Notes: generated by a model not told the origin, from the sequence alone. Numbered from the stretch's first letter, positions 17,322-26,660 are shown. The stretch: 64,000 bases of DNA from Nitrospirillum iridis (GCF_014205765.1 NZ_JACIIZ010000013.1:175850-239849), one strand, 5' to 3'. Program-made: numbers and translations.

Positions 17322-18395
17322 TCACGAGGCGAAGGGCAGACGCAGCGCGATGGGCGTCTTACCGGCCGGCAGAAGGGCCAGATATGCCCGGAGAGCGCTG
17401 CCGGGGCCCCGAATCAGGTTGATTTGGAAGCCACAGTCCGGATCGCAGCCAATCAATACTTCCGCGACATCTTGGCGGGGTAGGGAGGGCTGGCTAAATC
17501 CGATGCAACCAGAATCATCGAACACCATTACCAACAAGGCAACGTTCGGCACAGCACGAACAGCTGCCCAGCCAACGCACTGATGGACATCCCCGGTCTG
17601 GGAAACCTTTTCAACCAGGCCCGTCAATCCCGACGTGCCATAAAAGGAAACGGCCTGTTCGGCTTTCAGCTCGACTTCCAATGTCTTAGGGCAGGACATT
17701 ACCGCCGCGGAGGCCCGATAGAATGTCTGGGCCATTTGTTCCAAGCGTGCGGCCGTATTCACTGGACGGAAATCAACCGGCAGGCCCAGAAGGACCATTA
17801 GTGCCGCCGTCGCTTCCGTGCCCTTGTCGACATCGCCGGACTGACGCGGTTGCATTTGGGCGACCCGTCGTTTCAGGCTGGCGACGTGCTGCTTCAATTC
17901 GCCGTTCTCGGCCGCTATTATAGCATACTGCTGTCGCCAGCTGTCGGCTTCGGTGCGGGCGTCATTCAATGTCGCCATCAGGGTGCCGGCCCCAAGTGCG
18001 GCTAGCGCGGTTTGCAGTTCTTCCGCTCGTCGGGCTTCGGCCTCGTGCTTCCGCTTAGCGGCCTCGAGCCGTTGATTGAGTTCGGCTACCTCCAATGTCA
18101 AGTTGTTGGCGACTTCGTCAACCCTGCGGAAATTATCCAGTAGGTTGCGGATTTGCTGGTCCTGGAATCCTGCTTCCGAAGAAGGGATGGGGGGGGCATT
18201 TCCTGTGCTGCCCGTTACCGCATCCATGGGCTTGTCCAAGGGCGGACGGCCTGGGGGTGATGGCTGTGAGCCTGTAGGCAGGACATGAGCCACGGCTTTT
18301 GCGTGCGTGGCTTTCGGGAATGGTGCGCCGGCTGCATCTGCGGCGGCGCTTTTCGAAGGCCCTTCCTTCGCCTGATTGGTGCCGGCGGTTTTCAC
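17322..18395 (-). CDS. Coiled-coil protein of unknown function in polysaccharide cluster
   Basis: 357 aa from a GTG at 18395 that forms a GTGA overlap with the stop of the upstream GT2-GT9 gene, so the two are translationally coupled. Residues 1-95 are low complexity (Pro, Ala, Lys, Gly). Residues about 100-190 form a strong heptad-type coiled coil (RVDEVANNLTLEVAELNQRL, then KRKHEAEARRAEELQTAL). A C-terminal globular domain of about 150 aa contains LMVLLGLPVDFRPV and VMVFDDSGCIGFSQPSLPRQ. No signal peptide or membrane segment is seen, so a cytoplasmic partner or scaffold for the neighbouring glycosyltransferase is plausible. I do not recognise the family. The frame continues open upstream of the GTG, but there it overlaps the preceding gene. 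Confidence 0.75.
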   Translation of the reverse strand: MKTAGTNQAKEGPSKSAAADAAGAPFPKATHAKAVAHVLPTGSQPSPPGRPPLDKPMDAVTGSTGNAPPIPSSEAGFQDQQIRNLLDNFRRVDEVANNLTLEVAELNQRLEAAKRKHEAEARRAEELQTALAALGAGTLMATLNDARTEADSWRQQYAIIAAENGELKQHVASLKRRVAQMQPRQSGDVDKGTEATAALMVLLGLPVDFRPVNTAARLEQMAQTFYRASAAVMSCPKTLEVELKAEQAVSFYGTSGLTGLVEKVSQTGDVHQCVGWAAVRAVPNVALLVMVFDDSGCIGFSQPSLPRQDVAEVLIGCDPDCGFQINLIRGPGSALRAYLALLPAGKTPIALRLPFAS

Positions 18396-21300
18396 GACGG
18401 GTTCCCTATATGATGTGTTCGATCGTGGTCGAGCGATGGGGTCATGATGACGGAGCCCGCGCCTGTAAGGCGGCGGGGGTTGGTCAGCGCCGCAATGTAG
18501 CGGTAGACCTGGGCCGGATATATTCCGCGCATGCAGTCGTGGTTGCGACCGCATAAGTGGACGTCGTCGAGATAGCAGGGAGCACACGCGACACGCTTGA
18601 CGATGCTGACACCCATGGCATTGAACGGCGACCAGGTAACAGGATCGACGAATCCCGATTGCACAGCCACTGTGGGAATGCCGGTGGAAGCCGCGATATG
18701 CTTGGGGCCACTATCCGAGCCCACGAAGCAGTCGGCGCCACCAATGTAAGATACCAAGTCAGGTAGCGTAAATTCCCCGATGCGGTCTTTCACTCCGGCT
18801 GCCACTAGATCCTGTACCAGCGAGGGATAGGCCAGCCGTTCCGCCGGCGTACCAATCATTTCCACGGTCATTCCCGCATCCATCATCAACTGGACCAAAC
18901 CGGCCCAGTGAAGAGGCGGCCACATTTTGATGTCGTTGCCGGCGAAGGGATGCAAAACGATCAAGGGGACGACGCGGCGGGTGGCTGACGCGGGGGAAGT
19001 CGCCTGCCAGAAAGAGAGCGGCGCGGTATCCTCCGTAGGAAAAGCCAGCTCCAGCGCCGCGACCAACCGTTGCATTTGAGTGGCGCCATTGGCGCTTTTG
19101 CGCCATTGCGGAATATTTCCCTCCCACTCCAGCGACACATCCAGCCACGGAAAGTTCACCCCTTGGGAAAAGCCGGCACGGATGGACGTTGTAACGTGCT
19201 TTAGAAGAAAGCGTGTGTCGCCATCGGCCCGGAAGTCCACGGCAAGATCGTACGACCGGTGCTGCAGCACGGCCTGCAACTGTCCCGGCGCATCTTCGGA
19301 GCTAACGGCCCGCCCGTCCCCGGACCGGGCCGCGTAAAGGTTAAAAACGTGCACGATGTCGAAAAGACCGGTCTGAGACGCAAGTTCTTGGTTCCAGCTT
19401 CCTACCACCACCTCGATGATGGCTTTCGGGAAGACGGCGCGCAGGTGACGGAAAGCCGGTAAAGTTAGAACGAAGTCACCCACGTGATCCAGGCGCAATA
19501 GCAACACGCGCCGCACTTCGCTCCGTTGCCCGACAATGCCCGCACGCCAGATTGGCTCGACCGGCTCTGGATTCATCCGATAAACCCCGCTCTCTTGGTC
19601 CAGATCGGGGTGCCTGTATGTGTCACCGGCGGCATGGCGTGTCTGCCAACGGGCCCAGTACAAGGGCTCCATCTCCTTTTCCGCGAGTTCCGCCCGCGAG
19701 GTCTTCTCATGGTGGATGAGATTGGCTTGCGGCACCACCGCGACCTGGTAGCCGATCTCGCGTAGGCGCGTATGGAAATCAAGGTCATTGAAGGTCAGGG
19801 CCAGGCCTTCCTCAAATCCCTCCAAGGCGAGGAATAGCTCGCGGGGAACGGCGATGGCGGCGCCCAATAGCGAGGTGCAGTTATGGGGCACCTGGTTGAG
19901 CCCTCCCGCCAAGGGGCGATCCGCGTCGCTGAACGCGAAATCGTTGCAGGCCCAACCTGCGCGACCTATCAGGGATACGCCGGCCGATTGCACCATCTCT
20001 CCGCCCGGCAGCAGAAGGCGGGGCCCCACAGCACCCACCGTGGGCAAATTGAGATAGCCGAGCAGCTGCTCGATCCAATTTTCATCGACGACTTCGACAT
20101 CATCGTTCAGAAACAGAAAGACACGACCGCTCGCCAAGGCTGCCGCCATGTTGTTGAAACGCGACCAGTTGAACGGCCCGATGACGGGGATGACGATGTC
20201 TGCCAACCGCCGCAGCCGGCCTTTGGCGGCCAAGGTCTCGGGAGCAAGATCAATATGGTCCAGCACTATGATTTGAATGGTTTTATAGCTTGTACGGTGC
20301 CGCAGATCCTCGAGGCATTTGAACACCCGGTCCCGGGTGCCCTTGGTCGGTATGATGATGGATACCAAGGGCGGTGATGTGGACAGGTCGGCTTCCAGGC
20401 GCCACTGCGTGGCGTCGCGCGGGTCGGTGGGCGGCAGGAACGCTCCAAAACGGGGGGAGATATGAGCCAGGATAGAGGCCCTAGCCTCCGCCTCGAGGGG
20501 CGACAGTTGGTTCAGTGGGCATGCATAGCGCGCCGCGGAGAGTGTCTCGGCCACATGGCGGCAAGATTGAGGCTGGTGGTAGAACGCGCTCAGCACGTGG
20601 CTGGCGACAAACAGGTCCACGTCGACGGCGCTGAGGGCGGCTAAGGTGGCATCGGTCAATCGCGCGGCCCAGCCCCGGCCCGCGAAGTTCAAATGGAAAA
20701 GGGTGATGAAAGGTGCGCCAGGCGTTTTGCGCAGCACGCTGGATTCCCCCAAGATCACCGCTCGCTCGTCCCAATAAAGCAGCGTTGTCTCAGCGGTGGC
20801 GTGGGTCGCGAGAACCGCGGGTGCGATGCTGTCCAGCGTGTCTCCAGGCTTGAGGAAGGTGACGAAACGCGCGCCGTGTCGATCTGCCGTGAGCTTCGCG
20901 AGCAGGGACCGCAAATGAGAGGTGCCCTCGTAAGCCGTTTCGTGATCAACCAGTTCGTGATGGGCGGGCGCCGGCCCGCTCGTGGTGTTCCCGGCCGGCA
21001 CCAGGATGTGTATGCGCCAACCTTCCCGGGATGCCTGGCGTAGCGAGGTCAGGGTGGCTGCCAGGGGCGCAATGCCGCCTGCCGTGTCGGAGCTAGGCTC
21101 CCCCGTCTCCTCACAGATGACTACGACCCAGAGAACCTCGGCCGTCTTCTGGTCGTGGTCACCGCAAAGATTGGCCGCGGCCAAGTCCCAGAACCGGCGC
21201 TGGGGGTAACTATGAGACCGTGAGGCATCGCTGTTCCCCGGAGCAGGTTGGGCTCTTATTTTATAATTATATTCGAGAGTATGCCCGGTCTGCAATTCCA

Positions 21301-21955
21301 CCAGGAACTTCAGATCCATGTCGCCTTCGGGCAGTTGGGGAATGAATAGGGAAAATCCGGTATTCAGACCGTTGGGGTTGGCGCGCCTCAAGGTCAGCAC
21401 GTCGGCACGGGGAATACCGAATTGCACCGGCAGCACGGTGCCGTCACCTAACCGGGCTGAAATGGCACGGATGGCTTCCTGGGCTACGGCCCAGCCCAAG
21501 AAATGGAGGTTGACGGTATCGGTCAGCAATCGCCCCCCATCAAAGCGGGCGTTATCCAGGTGCAGTTCCCCGTTGGGCAAACCCTTGGCCAAGGTGACCG
21601 CGGTTTCCTGCACCACGCGCCCGGAGCGCTGCATACGGAACGAAAGCACCGCTCCTTCCCGGGCTTCGGGTGGTATGCCAGCCAGATTGACCTGGACCTT
21701 AAAGCCCGAGATGAGGGCGTTGGGCCAATTCGGGAAAGCGGCTTGTACGTCCTTGCGCTCTTCGCTCGGCCGGATGGACGTCAGGAGATTGCCATCATAG
21801 AAGACATCGAATGAATGCGTATCGTCCGGCAGGACGACCCAGCCGTTGAAGGTCGCCACCTCGCCATAATAGGCAGCGCGGCCCTGCTGATCCGGACGGT
21901 GCTCCAGTGAAAATTTCCCGGACCGCTCCAGCGGATTGCCATTAATGTCAGCCAC
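18392..21955 (-). CDS. Multidomain glycosyltransferase: N-terminal beta modules + GT2 + GT9 (heptosyltransferase-like)
   Basis: 1187 aa from a GTG at 21955. Residues 1-235 contain two similar beta-rich modules, each with a GW(V/A) core (FNGWVVLP near 36, FLGWAVAQ near 153). Residues 300-500 are a divergent glycosyltransferase-like region. Residues 529-760 are a GT2 domain (PLVSIIIPTKGTRDRV, with metal/nucleotide motif FLNDDVEVVDENW at 615-627, and FNDLDFHTRLRE). Residues 815-1160 are a GT9 domain (RVLLLRLDHVGDFVLTLPAF, and SDSGPKHIAASTGIPTVAV at 1080-1098), the family of ADP-heptose transferases. It would add two different sugars to a surface glycan on the cytoplasmic side. The ADP-heptose genes hldE and hldD in the same region support the GT9 call. 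It overlaps the coiled-coil gene by 4 nt. Confidence 0.9.
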   Translation of the reverse strand: MADINGNPLERSGKFSLEHRPDQQGRAAYYGEVATFNGWVVLPDDTHSFDVFYDGNLLTSIRPSEERKDVQAAFPNWPNALISGFKVQVNLAGIPPEAREGAVLSFRMQRSGRVVQETAVTLAKGLPNGELHLDNARFDGGRLLTDTVNLHFLGWAVAQEAIRAISARLGDGTVLPVQFGIPRADVLTLRRANPNGLNTGFSLFIPQLPEGDMDLKFLVELQTGHTLEYNYKIRAQPAPGNSDASRSHSYPQRRFWDLAAANLCGDHDQKTAEVLWVVVICEETGEPSSDTAGGIAPLAATLTSLRQASREGWRIHILVPAGNTTSGPAPAHHELVDHETAYEGTSHLRSLLAKLTADRHGARFVTFLKPGDTLDSIAPAVLATHATAETTLLYWDERAVILGESSVLRKTPGAPFITLFHLNFAGRGWAARLTDATLAALSAVDVDLFVASHVLSAFYHQPQSCRHVAETLSAARYACPLNQLSPLEAEARASILAHISPRFGAFLPPTDPRDATQWRLEADLSTSPPLVSIIIPTKGTRDRVFKCLEDLRHRTSYKTIQIIVLDHIDLAPETLAAKGRLRRLADIVIPVIGPFNWSRFNNMAAALASGRVFLFLNDDVEVVDENWIEQLLGYLNLPTVGAVGPRLLLPGGEMVQSAGVSLIGRAGWACNDFAFSDADRPLAGGLNQVPHNCTSLLGAAIAVPRELFLALEGFEEGLALTFNDLDFHTRLREIGYQVAVVPQANLIHHEKTSRAELAEKEMEPLYWARWQTRHAAGDTYRHPDLDQESGVYRMNPEPVEPIWRAGIVGQRSEVRRVLLLRLDHVGDFVLTLPAFRHLRAVFPKAIIEVVVGSWNQELASQTGLFDIVHVFNLYAARSGDGRAVSSEDAPGQLQAVLQHRSYDLAVDFRADGDTRFLLKHVTTSIRAGFSQGVNFPWLDVSLEWEGNIPQWRKSANGATQMQRLVAALELAFPTEDTAPLSFWQATSPASATRRVVPLIVLHPFAGNDIKMWPPLHWAGLVQLMMDAGMTVEMIGTPAERLAYPSLVQDLVAAGVKDRIGEFTLPDLVSYIGGADCFVGSDSGPKHIAASTGIPTVAVQSGFVDPVTWSPFNAMGVSIVKRVACAPCYLDDVHLCGRNHDCMRGIYPAQVYRYIAALTNPRRLTGAGSVIMTPSLDHDRTHHIGNPS

Positions 21956-22056
21956 TTTTAACTATAACTCCACCGGCACTGCCAAAAATGATGAGCTTTA
22001 ATCCCGACAGCTTGTTTCCATCGTTCCTGCACTGAAGCAGCCTTGTTATCGCCACG

Positions 22057-22629
22057 TCAGAAAGGTGGAGACGAAAAAGTGCTTTTCGCAAGAGGATCAT
22101 CAAATACATCATAAATGCCGGAAAGGATCCGCACCAGCAAATAGCAAAGCTCCGACGCGGCTTCAGGCTTACTAACACCCCAACCTTCGCTGCTCCTTCC
22201 GGCCATCACTTCCCCGGCGGGAAAGGCTTGATCGAGCACGTGTGGGGGATTGTGGCACCTCACGCGAGCCATTGTGACATTGGACTTGCCCAGCCCGATG
22301 AAGCGCTCGAACTTGACGGTTAAGATATTGAAGTCGCGAATGCCCGAACCCGGGCTGTAGCCTGCTGCGTTTAATTGGAACCACAGCCGGCTATAGCTCA
22401 GTCTATCCGCGAGCAGCTTAACGCCCAAAGGCGATTCCACCTTTGGGCGCTCCGCTCTAGCGTTTTCCACGCCTACACGGGCGCCGTGTCCGCCGTGAGC
22501 CGTTTGGGGCCCCGCCTGGGTGCGCCGGGCGGCGATTGGATCCATGTGCAAGGGTTTCCAATCACCTGAAAGTGCCACGAAACGGCTCTGATCTTCGTTG
22601 TGGAAGACGTGCTGGCCAAATCTCGGCAA
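22057..22629 (-). pseudogene. MaoC-like dehydratase-domain gene, interrupted by a palindromic repeat
   Basis: From 22629 (a TTG in the visible frame) the minus strand encodes FGQHVFHNEDQSRFVALSGD, then WKPLHMDPIAARRTQAG, a clear MaoC/hot-dog N-terminal block with its hydratase-motif Asp and His. The next segment (22457-22356) is the two-hairpin repeat described separately. Afterwards FNILTVKFERFIGLGKS resembles the later strand of the same domain. The frame happens to stay open through the repeat, but the conserved HG segment is degraded (TAHGGHGARVG) and no normal start is seen. Probably a MaoC-domain gene of the polysaccharide cluster inactivated by repeat insertion and drift. A short expressed protein cannot be ruled out. 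Confidence 0.55.
22356..22457. repeat. Two-hairpin interspersed repeat, copy A
   Basis: Hairpin 1 is around GCTGCGTTTAATTGGAACCA (about 22364-22383), flanked by partly complementary GTAGCC and GGCTAT. Hairpin 2 starts GAGCAGCTTAACGCCC at 22411 and closes with GGGCGCTCCGCTC by 22457, around a GATTCC loop. It is about 102 nt, related to copies at 28980-29078 and 32562-32667. This copy is the most decayed and lies inside the MaoC-like pseudogene. Confidence 0.8.
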
Positions 22630-22770
22630 TCATCCGCGTTCCGTCTGTCATCGCCGACCGCGAGGCGACTTAGATAGGCCGGCACGAGGCTGGTCGGTTG
22701 CGTCAACGGTTAAGCCCCAGGCCGGTACCCCGCCCAAAACCTGATCGCCTCATTTGGAAATAACAGCGTC

Positions 22771-23940
22771 TCAACATGGGTATTGCCAGAATTGCAGTTC
22801 CCGGATGGTGCAGAGAAATTGGGCGCGATTTGAGTCATTGGCGGGAGACACACGTATACGCAACCTCAAGCCGGGTCGGTGAACTCTCACCGGGAACAGA
22901 ACGGTCTTTTCCTGTCCCCCCTCCAATCGCTCCTCAAAGATCACCTGGTCGCGGTTCGTCAGAGACACCGAGAAGTCGGCCGGTGCTCCTTCGAAACGAA
23001 TTCGAAGGAAGACGAAGAATGTGTCGCACGAGGATATGGGCAGTCCGATATCAGCCAGACGGCCTTTATCCTGTCCTCCCGCCGCCATATCCACACCATC
23101 GATCCGCAAGCCTTCGGATCCGAACAACACCTTCGTCGCCGGGTAGCTTGGACCATAGTCGTCGAAAACGAACTGTCGCCCCCGTTGGAACCTGGGGTCG
23201 GAAGCGGTGTTAGATGGACGGAACCCTTCCCATCGGTTTTCAAAAGCTTTGCTTACCCCGGAAGTACTGAAAGTGAGCGGCGCCTGACGATGTACCGGGT
23301 GGAGTTGCGCGGCCTCTTCAGCTGGAAGGGCCCAGAAGAGATGGTGCTTCTTGATGCCCTCGGTCTGCAGCCACTTGGCGAAACGCCGGCGGAAAAGGTC
23401 AACCTTACCCTTGGCCAAAGGTTCGGCGAGTTCTGGATAGTACCGGACCGCCGCCATCTCCAGCACGCTGAACCTGGATGAGCCAAACGTCCTTTTGGGC
23501 TCGGCGATGTCTTGTATGAAGGTGACACTGAGGAAGGGCCAGAGCTGAAAGTCCCTGATGCCATCCATGACCAGCCAAAAAAGGCCGTCTTCCCAGTCCG
23601 CAGCGCACCTAATCTGGCGGTCATGGCGTGCAACGAAGTTGGACACCATGATGCCGGCCAATAAATAACTTAATTTGAGTTCCGCCCCGGGGACCATGAC
23701 GACATAAGAGCTTGCCACGTCCCTGAATCCCGGCAGTGTGATATTGTCGGTCTGTCCCAGCTCCTGAAGGAGATCCCCGTAAAAGGCCCCCAACTTGCTG
23801 GCGATCGCCAGTGACGCATTGAATGGTCGCCCCGCGCGATTGTGCGAGTGCAACAATGGCATTGTGGCCGAGAGGTCCTCAAGGAGGCGAGCGATGTTGA
23901 CCGGGCAATTTTCCGAAGATCTGTTCTTGCCGTCCGCCAT
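22771..23940 (-). CDS. Conserved-looking protein of unknown function with beta-rich C-terminus
   Basis: 389 aa from an ATG at 23940, with GAGAG about 11 nt upstream. No signal peptide or obvious membrane helix is seen, apart from a mildly hydrophobic SYLLAGIMVSNFVARHDRQI near residue 90. Residues 1-200 are mainly helical (KLGAFYGDLLQELGQ, GLFWLVMDGIRDFQLWPFL). Residues 280-389 alternate hydrophobic and polar residues in strands (FFVFLRIRFEG, VRVHRPGLRLRIRVSP), like a beta-sandwich carbohydrate-binding module. It lies between glycosyltransferase genes on the same strand, so a role in surface-glycan synthesis or modification is the simplest guess. I do not recognise the family. Confidence 0.7.
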   Translation of the reverse strand: MADGKNRSSENCPVNIARLLEDLSATMPLLHSHNRAGRPFNASLAIASKLGAFYGDLLQELGQTDNITLPGFRDVASSYVVMVPGAELKLSYLLAGIMVSNFVARHDRQIRCAADWEDGLFWLVMDGIRDFQLWPFLSVTFIQDIAEPKRTFGSSRFSVLEMAAVRYYPELAEPLAKGKVDLFRRRFAKWLQTEGIKKHHLFWALPAEEAAQLHPVHRQAPLTFSTSGVSKAFENRWEGFRPSNTASDPRFQRGRQFVFDDYGPSYPATKVLFGSEGLRIDGVDMAAGGQDKGRLADIGLPISSCDTFFVFLRIRFEGAPADFSVSLTNRDQVIFEERLEGGQEKTVLFPVRVHRPGLRLRIRVSPANDSNRAQFLCTIRELQFWQYPC

Positions 23941-24014
23941 GACAGTATAACTCTCACAAATTATAGTGGAGGGACATTCTGCTAGTTTTGAAATATTTAA
24001 CCATTATTGCAATG

Positions 24015-26360
24015 TCATTGCTGCGGGCGGAAAGTCAGAATGACAGAGTTATCCCCTTTTTTACTGTTCTTTTTTCCCATCGTGTCCTCAGAGACGGTAA
24101 AATAATAACGCAAGCCAATGGCGCGATCTTGGGCCGCCTCGAGCGCGCCCACCGCCTGCTCACGCCAATTCGTGTCCGGAGGCAGGACAATATGAACTTG
24201 GCCAGGATCCTTCACGCATCGTAGCGCCTCCTCTATGGTCGGCCACAGATCATCGGCAAGGCTGTCCGCATGGATGGCGACCCAATCGAGGCTGTCCGAA
24301 TTGCGTGGTATATACAGCCCACCATGGGGGCGGATATCACATTCATCGGCCAGATTACCGCGAACGTCGTTGAAAATCTCAACAGGAACATAAAGCGATG
24401 TGCGTGGCGGCAGCGGCAAATGTTTACGGATGTCGTCTACTGATTGCAATGACGCGATCACCACCCCCCCGTTTCCGGAAGACCGCCGCCAAGTGTCCCG
24501 CAGAGAATCCAGCTTGGCATCCGACTGCACAAGCGACAGCGATCGTAGGGGTTGGATGAGGCGCAGCGCCGTATCAACAATCCGTTCGGCCGAATGGGAA
24601 GTCATGCATTCGTTGGTCTCGTTACCACGCACGCATCGGGAAGACCAATCGTTCGCCAACCACCAGCAGTTATTGCAGATAGTGGCTTCGATGTTCTCAT
24701 TCTGGGGGTAACCGAAAAACGGCGCGGGTGTGGGGCCGAAGGCCACAACGCTCACTGTGTGCATGGCGCGCGCCATATGGACCAGGCCACCCTCTGTGTC
24801 GATATGGACATCCGCGTGCTTCAGCACATAGGCCGCGCCATTCAGGTCGAGCTTGCCACGAAGGTCAACGTCAACACCGCTAACGAGATGCTCGTGCTCC
24901 TCTCCAAGCTGCACGACGGTGTAGTTCGCCTGTCGCAGCAGACCGCAAATCAAGCCCCAGGTTGAGTTCGGGAGGTTTTTGGTCTGAATACCGTTCCCGT
25001 CAGACATCTTCTTGTCAGCGCCGTGGTGGATCGTGATATATCTTTTACCAAGAAGATCCTGAATTAGCGGCTCATCGCATTGATTGACAAAAAAGTCGAG
25101 TTCGGAATAACGATCGACCTCGATATTTCCGGTATAGCCCATGATGTCATATTTGCTCATCCCGCGGGCTGTCACTTCATTACTGAATGCGTTGTTCAGG
25201 TGGGGCCAACGATACCGTATATAACGCTGCCATTCCGCAGCGCGATAACTGGCCTGGCGAACGAAATCGAGCGGCGCCCGTGACTTGGGCGGCATGGTGT
25301 AGTTAACGACATACCGCACATCCACCACCAAGTCGAAAATATCAAGGGAGTGGACGGTCGCCAGCAACGTCGTCATGGCCTTGTAATCAAGGCTGATCGC
25401 GTCGGTGACGAACGGATTGTTCTTGAAGATTTCCTTTATCTTGGAGTTGGCATGCCCCAGGAACAGGTTCGCCTGAGGGAACATCACTCCCAACGCCCGG
25501 ACGACGGCGCTGAGATATAGCGCGTCACCGATCCCACCCGACCCAACGATCATGATCGTCAGCCCGTCACCCACGCCGTCATGGGGGAACAGGCCGAACA
25601 AGCCGCCCTCAATACCCAGGCTGGACAGGACCGTCAGCCAACGGTCACGCCGCGCCGTCGCGCTCAGCGTATCCGTCCAGATTTCCAGGTGGTCCTTGTT
25701 TTGGTAGACGAACGGAGCCTGACTCTGAATCTGGACCTGACGCTCGGTGTCCCGCTTGAACATCGTCAGTTCATCAGACAGCCGGTCACGGTGCGCCGAA
25801 ATCTGTCTTTCCCGCTGTTCAAGTTCATCCACGCGCGCCAAGGCTGAGAGGAGCGCCTGCTCCAGATACCGGCTGCGGGCGCGATCCACCTGTGAGGCGT
25901 TCTGAAGCTTGGTGACCGCCTCGGAATTGCTTCTGGGAAGGGGCGACTCCACCGGCTGTGACGGGGGCGCGACGATGTCGGCGAAAACGCACTGAACCTT
26001 AGTCAACACCTCAAGCATACCGCCAGGAAGCTCGACGGTGATCTCCAGCTCATGATTGAGACCGTCGTTTACATCTCGGGAAAGATTCAGGGTGAAACCA
26101 TAATTGCCATCACCGAAACCCGCGTCCTCGACATCCCGCCGCGACTCATCGGCGGTGCTGGATGCGAGCAATTTAGTACCCTCGTATGCCCCAACTCTGA
26201 GGCGGACCGTAGGGTCTCCAGGCATGTAAACCCAGCCTAATATTGTGCCGTCGCTGGAACAGCGATCGATACAGCCGTGTATGCTTTTATAGGGAAACGC
26301 CTGATCATCCACCGACGAAGCGCCCAACAATTCATTGATATCGTCCGCTATATTGCCCAC
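24015..26360 (-). CDS. GT9-like (heptosyltransferase family) protein with N-terminal beta module and coiled coil
   Basis: 781 aa from a GTG at 26360, with AAGGGA just upstream. Residues 28-125 form a beta-rich module built around ILGWVYMPGDPTVRLRVG and GFGDGNYGFTLNL, related in style to the N-terminus of the 1187-aa glycosyltransferase. Residues about 160-215 are a coiled coil (SALARVDELEQRERQISAHR). Residues 265-600 resemble GT9: TIMIVGSGGIGDALYLSAVV matches the N-terminal donor-side loop, and HADVHIDTEGGLVHMARAM (about 515-533) followed by VSVVAFGPT matches the C-terminal ADP-heptose-binding block. Residues 600-781 are an extra unassigned region. It probably transfers heptose or a similar sugar, or is a non-catalytic relative. 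It sits alone on the minus strand between IS debris and the unknown protein. Confidence 0.8.
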   Translation of the reverse strand: MGNIADDINELLGASSVDDQAFPYKSIHGCIDRCSSDGTILGWVYMPGDPTVRLRVGAYEGTKLLASSTADESRRDVEDAGFGDGNYGFTLNLSRDVNDGLNHELEITVELPGGMLEVLTKVQCVFADIVAPPSQPVESPLPRSNSEAVTKLQNASQVDRARSRYLEQALLSALARVDELEQRERQISAHRDRLSDELTMFKRDTERQVQIQSQAPFVYQNKDHLEIWTDTLSATARRDRWLTVLSSLGIEGGLFGLFPHDGVGDGLTIMIVGSGGIGDALYLSAVVRALGVMFPQANLFLGHANSKIKEIFKNNPFVTDAISLDYKAMTTLLATVHSLDIFDLVVDVRYVVNYTMPPKSRAPLDFVRQASYRAAEWQRYIRYRWPHLNNAFSNEVTARGMSKYDIMGYTGNIEVDRYSELDFFVNQCDEPLIQDLLGKRYITIHHGADKKMSDGNGIQTKNLPNSTWGLICGLLRQANYTVVQLGEEHEHLVSGVDVDLRGKLDLNGAAYVLKHADVHIDTEGGLVHMARAMHTVSVVAFGPTPAPFFGYPQNENIEATICNNCWWLANDWSSRCVRGNETNECMTSHSAERIVDTALRLIQPLRSLSLVQSDAKLDSLRDTWRRSSGNGGVVIASLQSVDDIRKHLPLPPRTSLYVPVEIFNDVRGNLADECDIRPHGGLYIPRNSDSLDWVAIHADSLADDLWPTIEEALRCVKDPGQVHIVLPPDTNWREQAVGALEAAQDRAIGLRYYFTVSEDTMGKKNSKKGDNSVILTFRPQQ

Positions 26361-26514
26361 AATATTTCCCTTATAAGTTTAAGCCTCGAATGCCCGCAAA
26401 CTATCTAAAATGCGACAGGCCGTCCATAATAATGCCAGTCGCTGCGAACAGCTAGCGACAAAGGTGAACCACATCGGGATTGTCGAAGGCCTCCACGCGA
26501 GAAAGAGGGAAGCC

Positions 26515-26660
26515 ATGATGCGCACGACGACGGACAAATTCTCGCCATGGGTCCAGGCTCGCGCGGTTCGATTGGTTCTGGATCATGAAAAGGATCACTC
26601 GTCGCGATCCAGTGGCGCTTATGTCGATCGCGGCGAAGACACGCCACCCCTCTTTCGGGG
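26515..26660 (+). pseudogene. IS3-family transposase OrfA remnant, frameshifted
   Basis: From the ATG pair at 26515/26518 the plus strand encodes FSPWVQARAVRLVLDHEKDH, the start of a typical IS3-family OrfA. Near 26605 the frame must shift to continue with ALMSIAAKT, after which similarity ends. Only about 50 residues survive, with no OrfB and no clear inverted repeats. The rest of the 26361-26969 interval holds a TTTTCCGC...GCGGAAAA hairpin (about 26730-26755) and nothing else I can assign. Confidence 0.7.
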
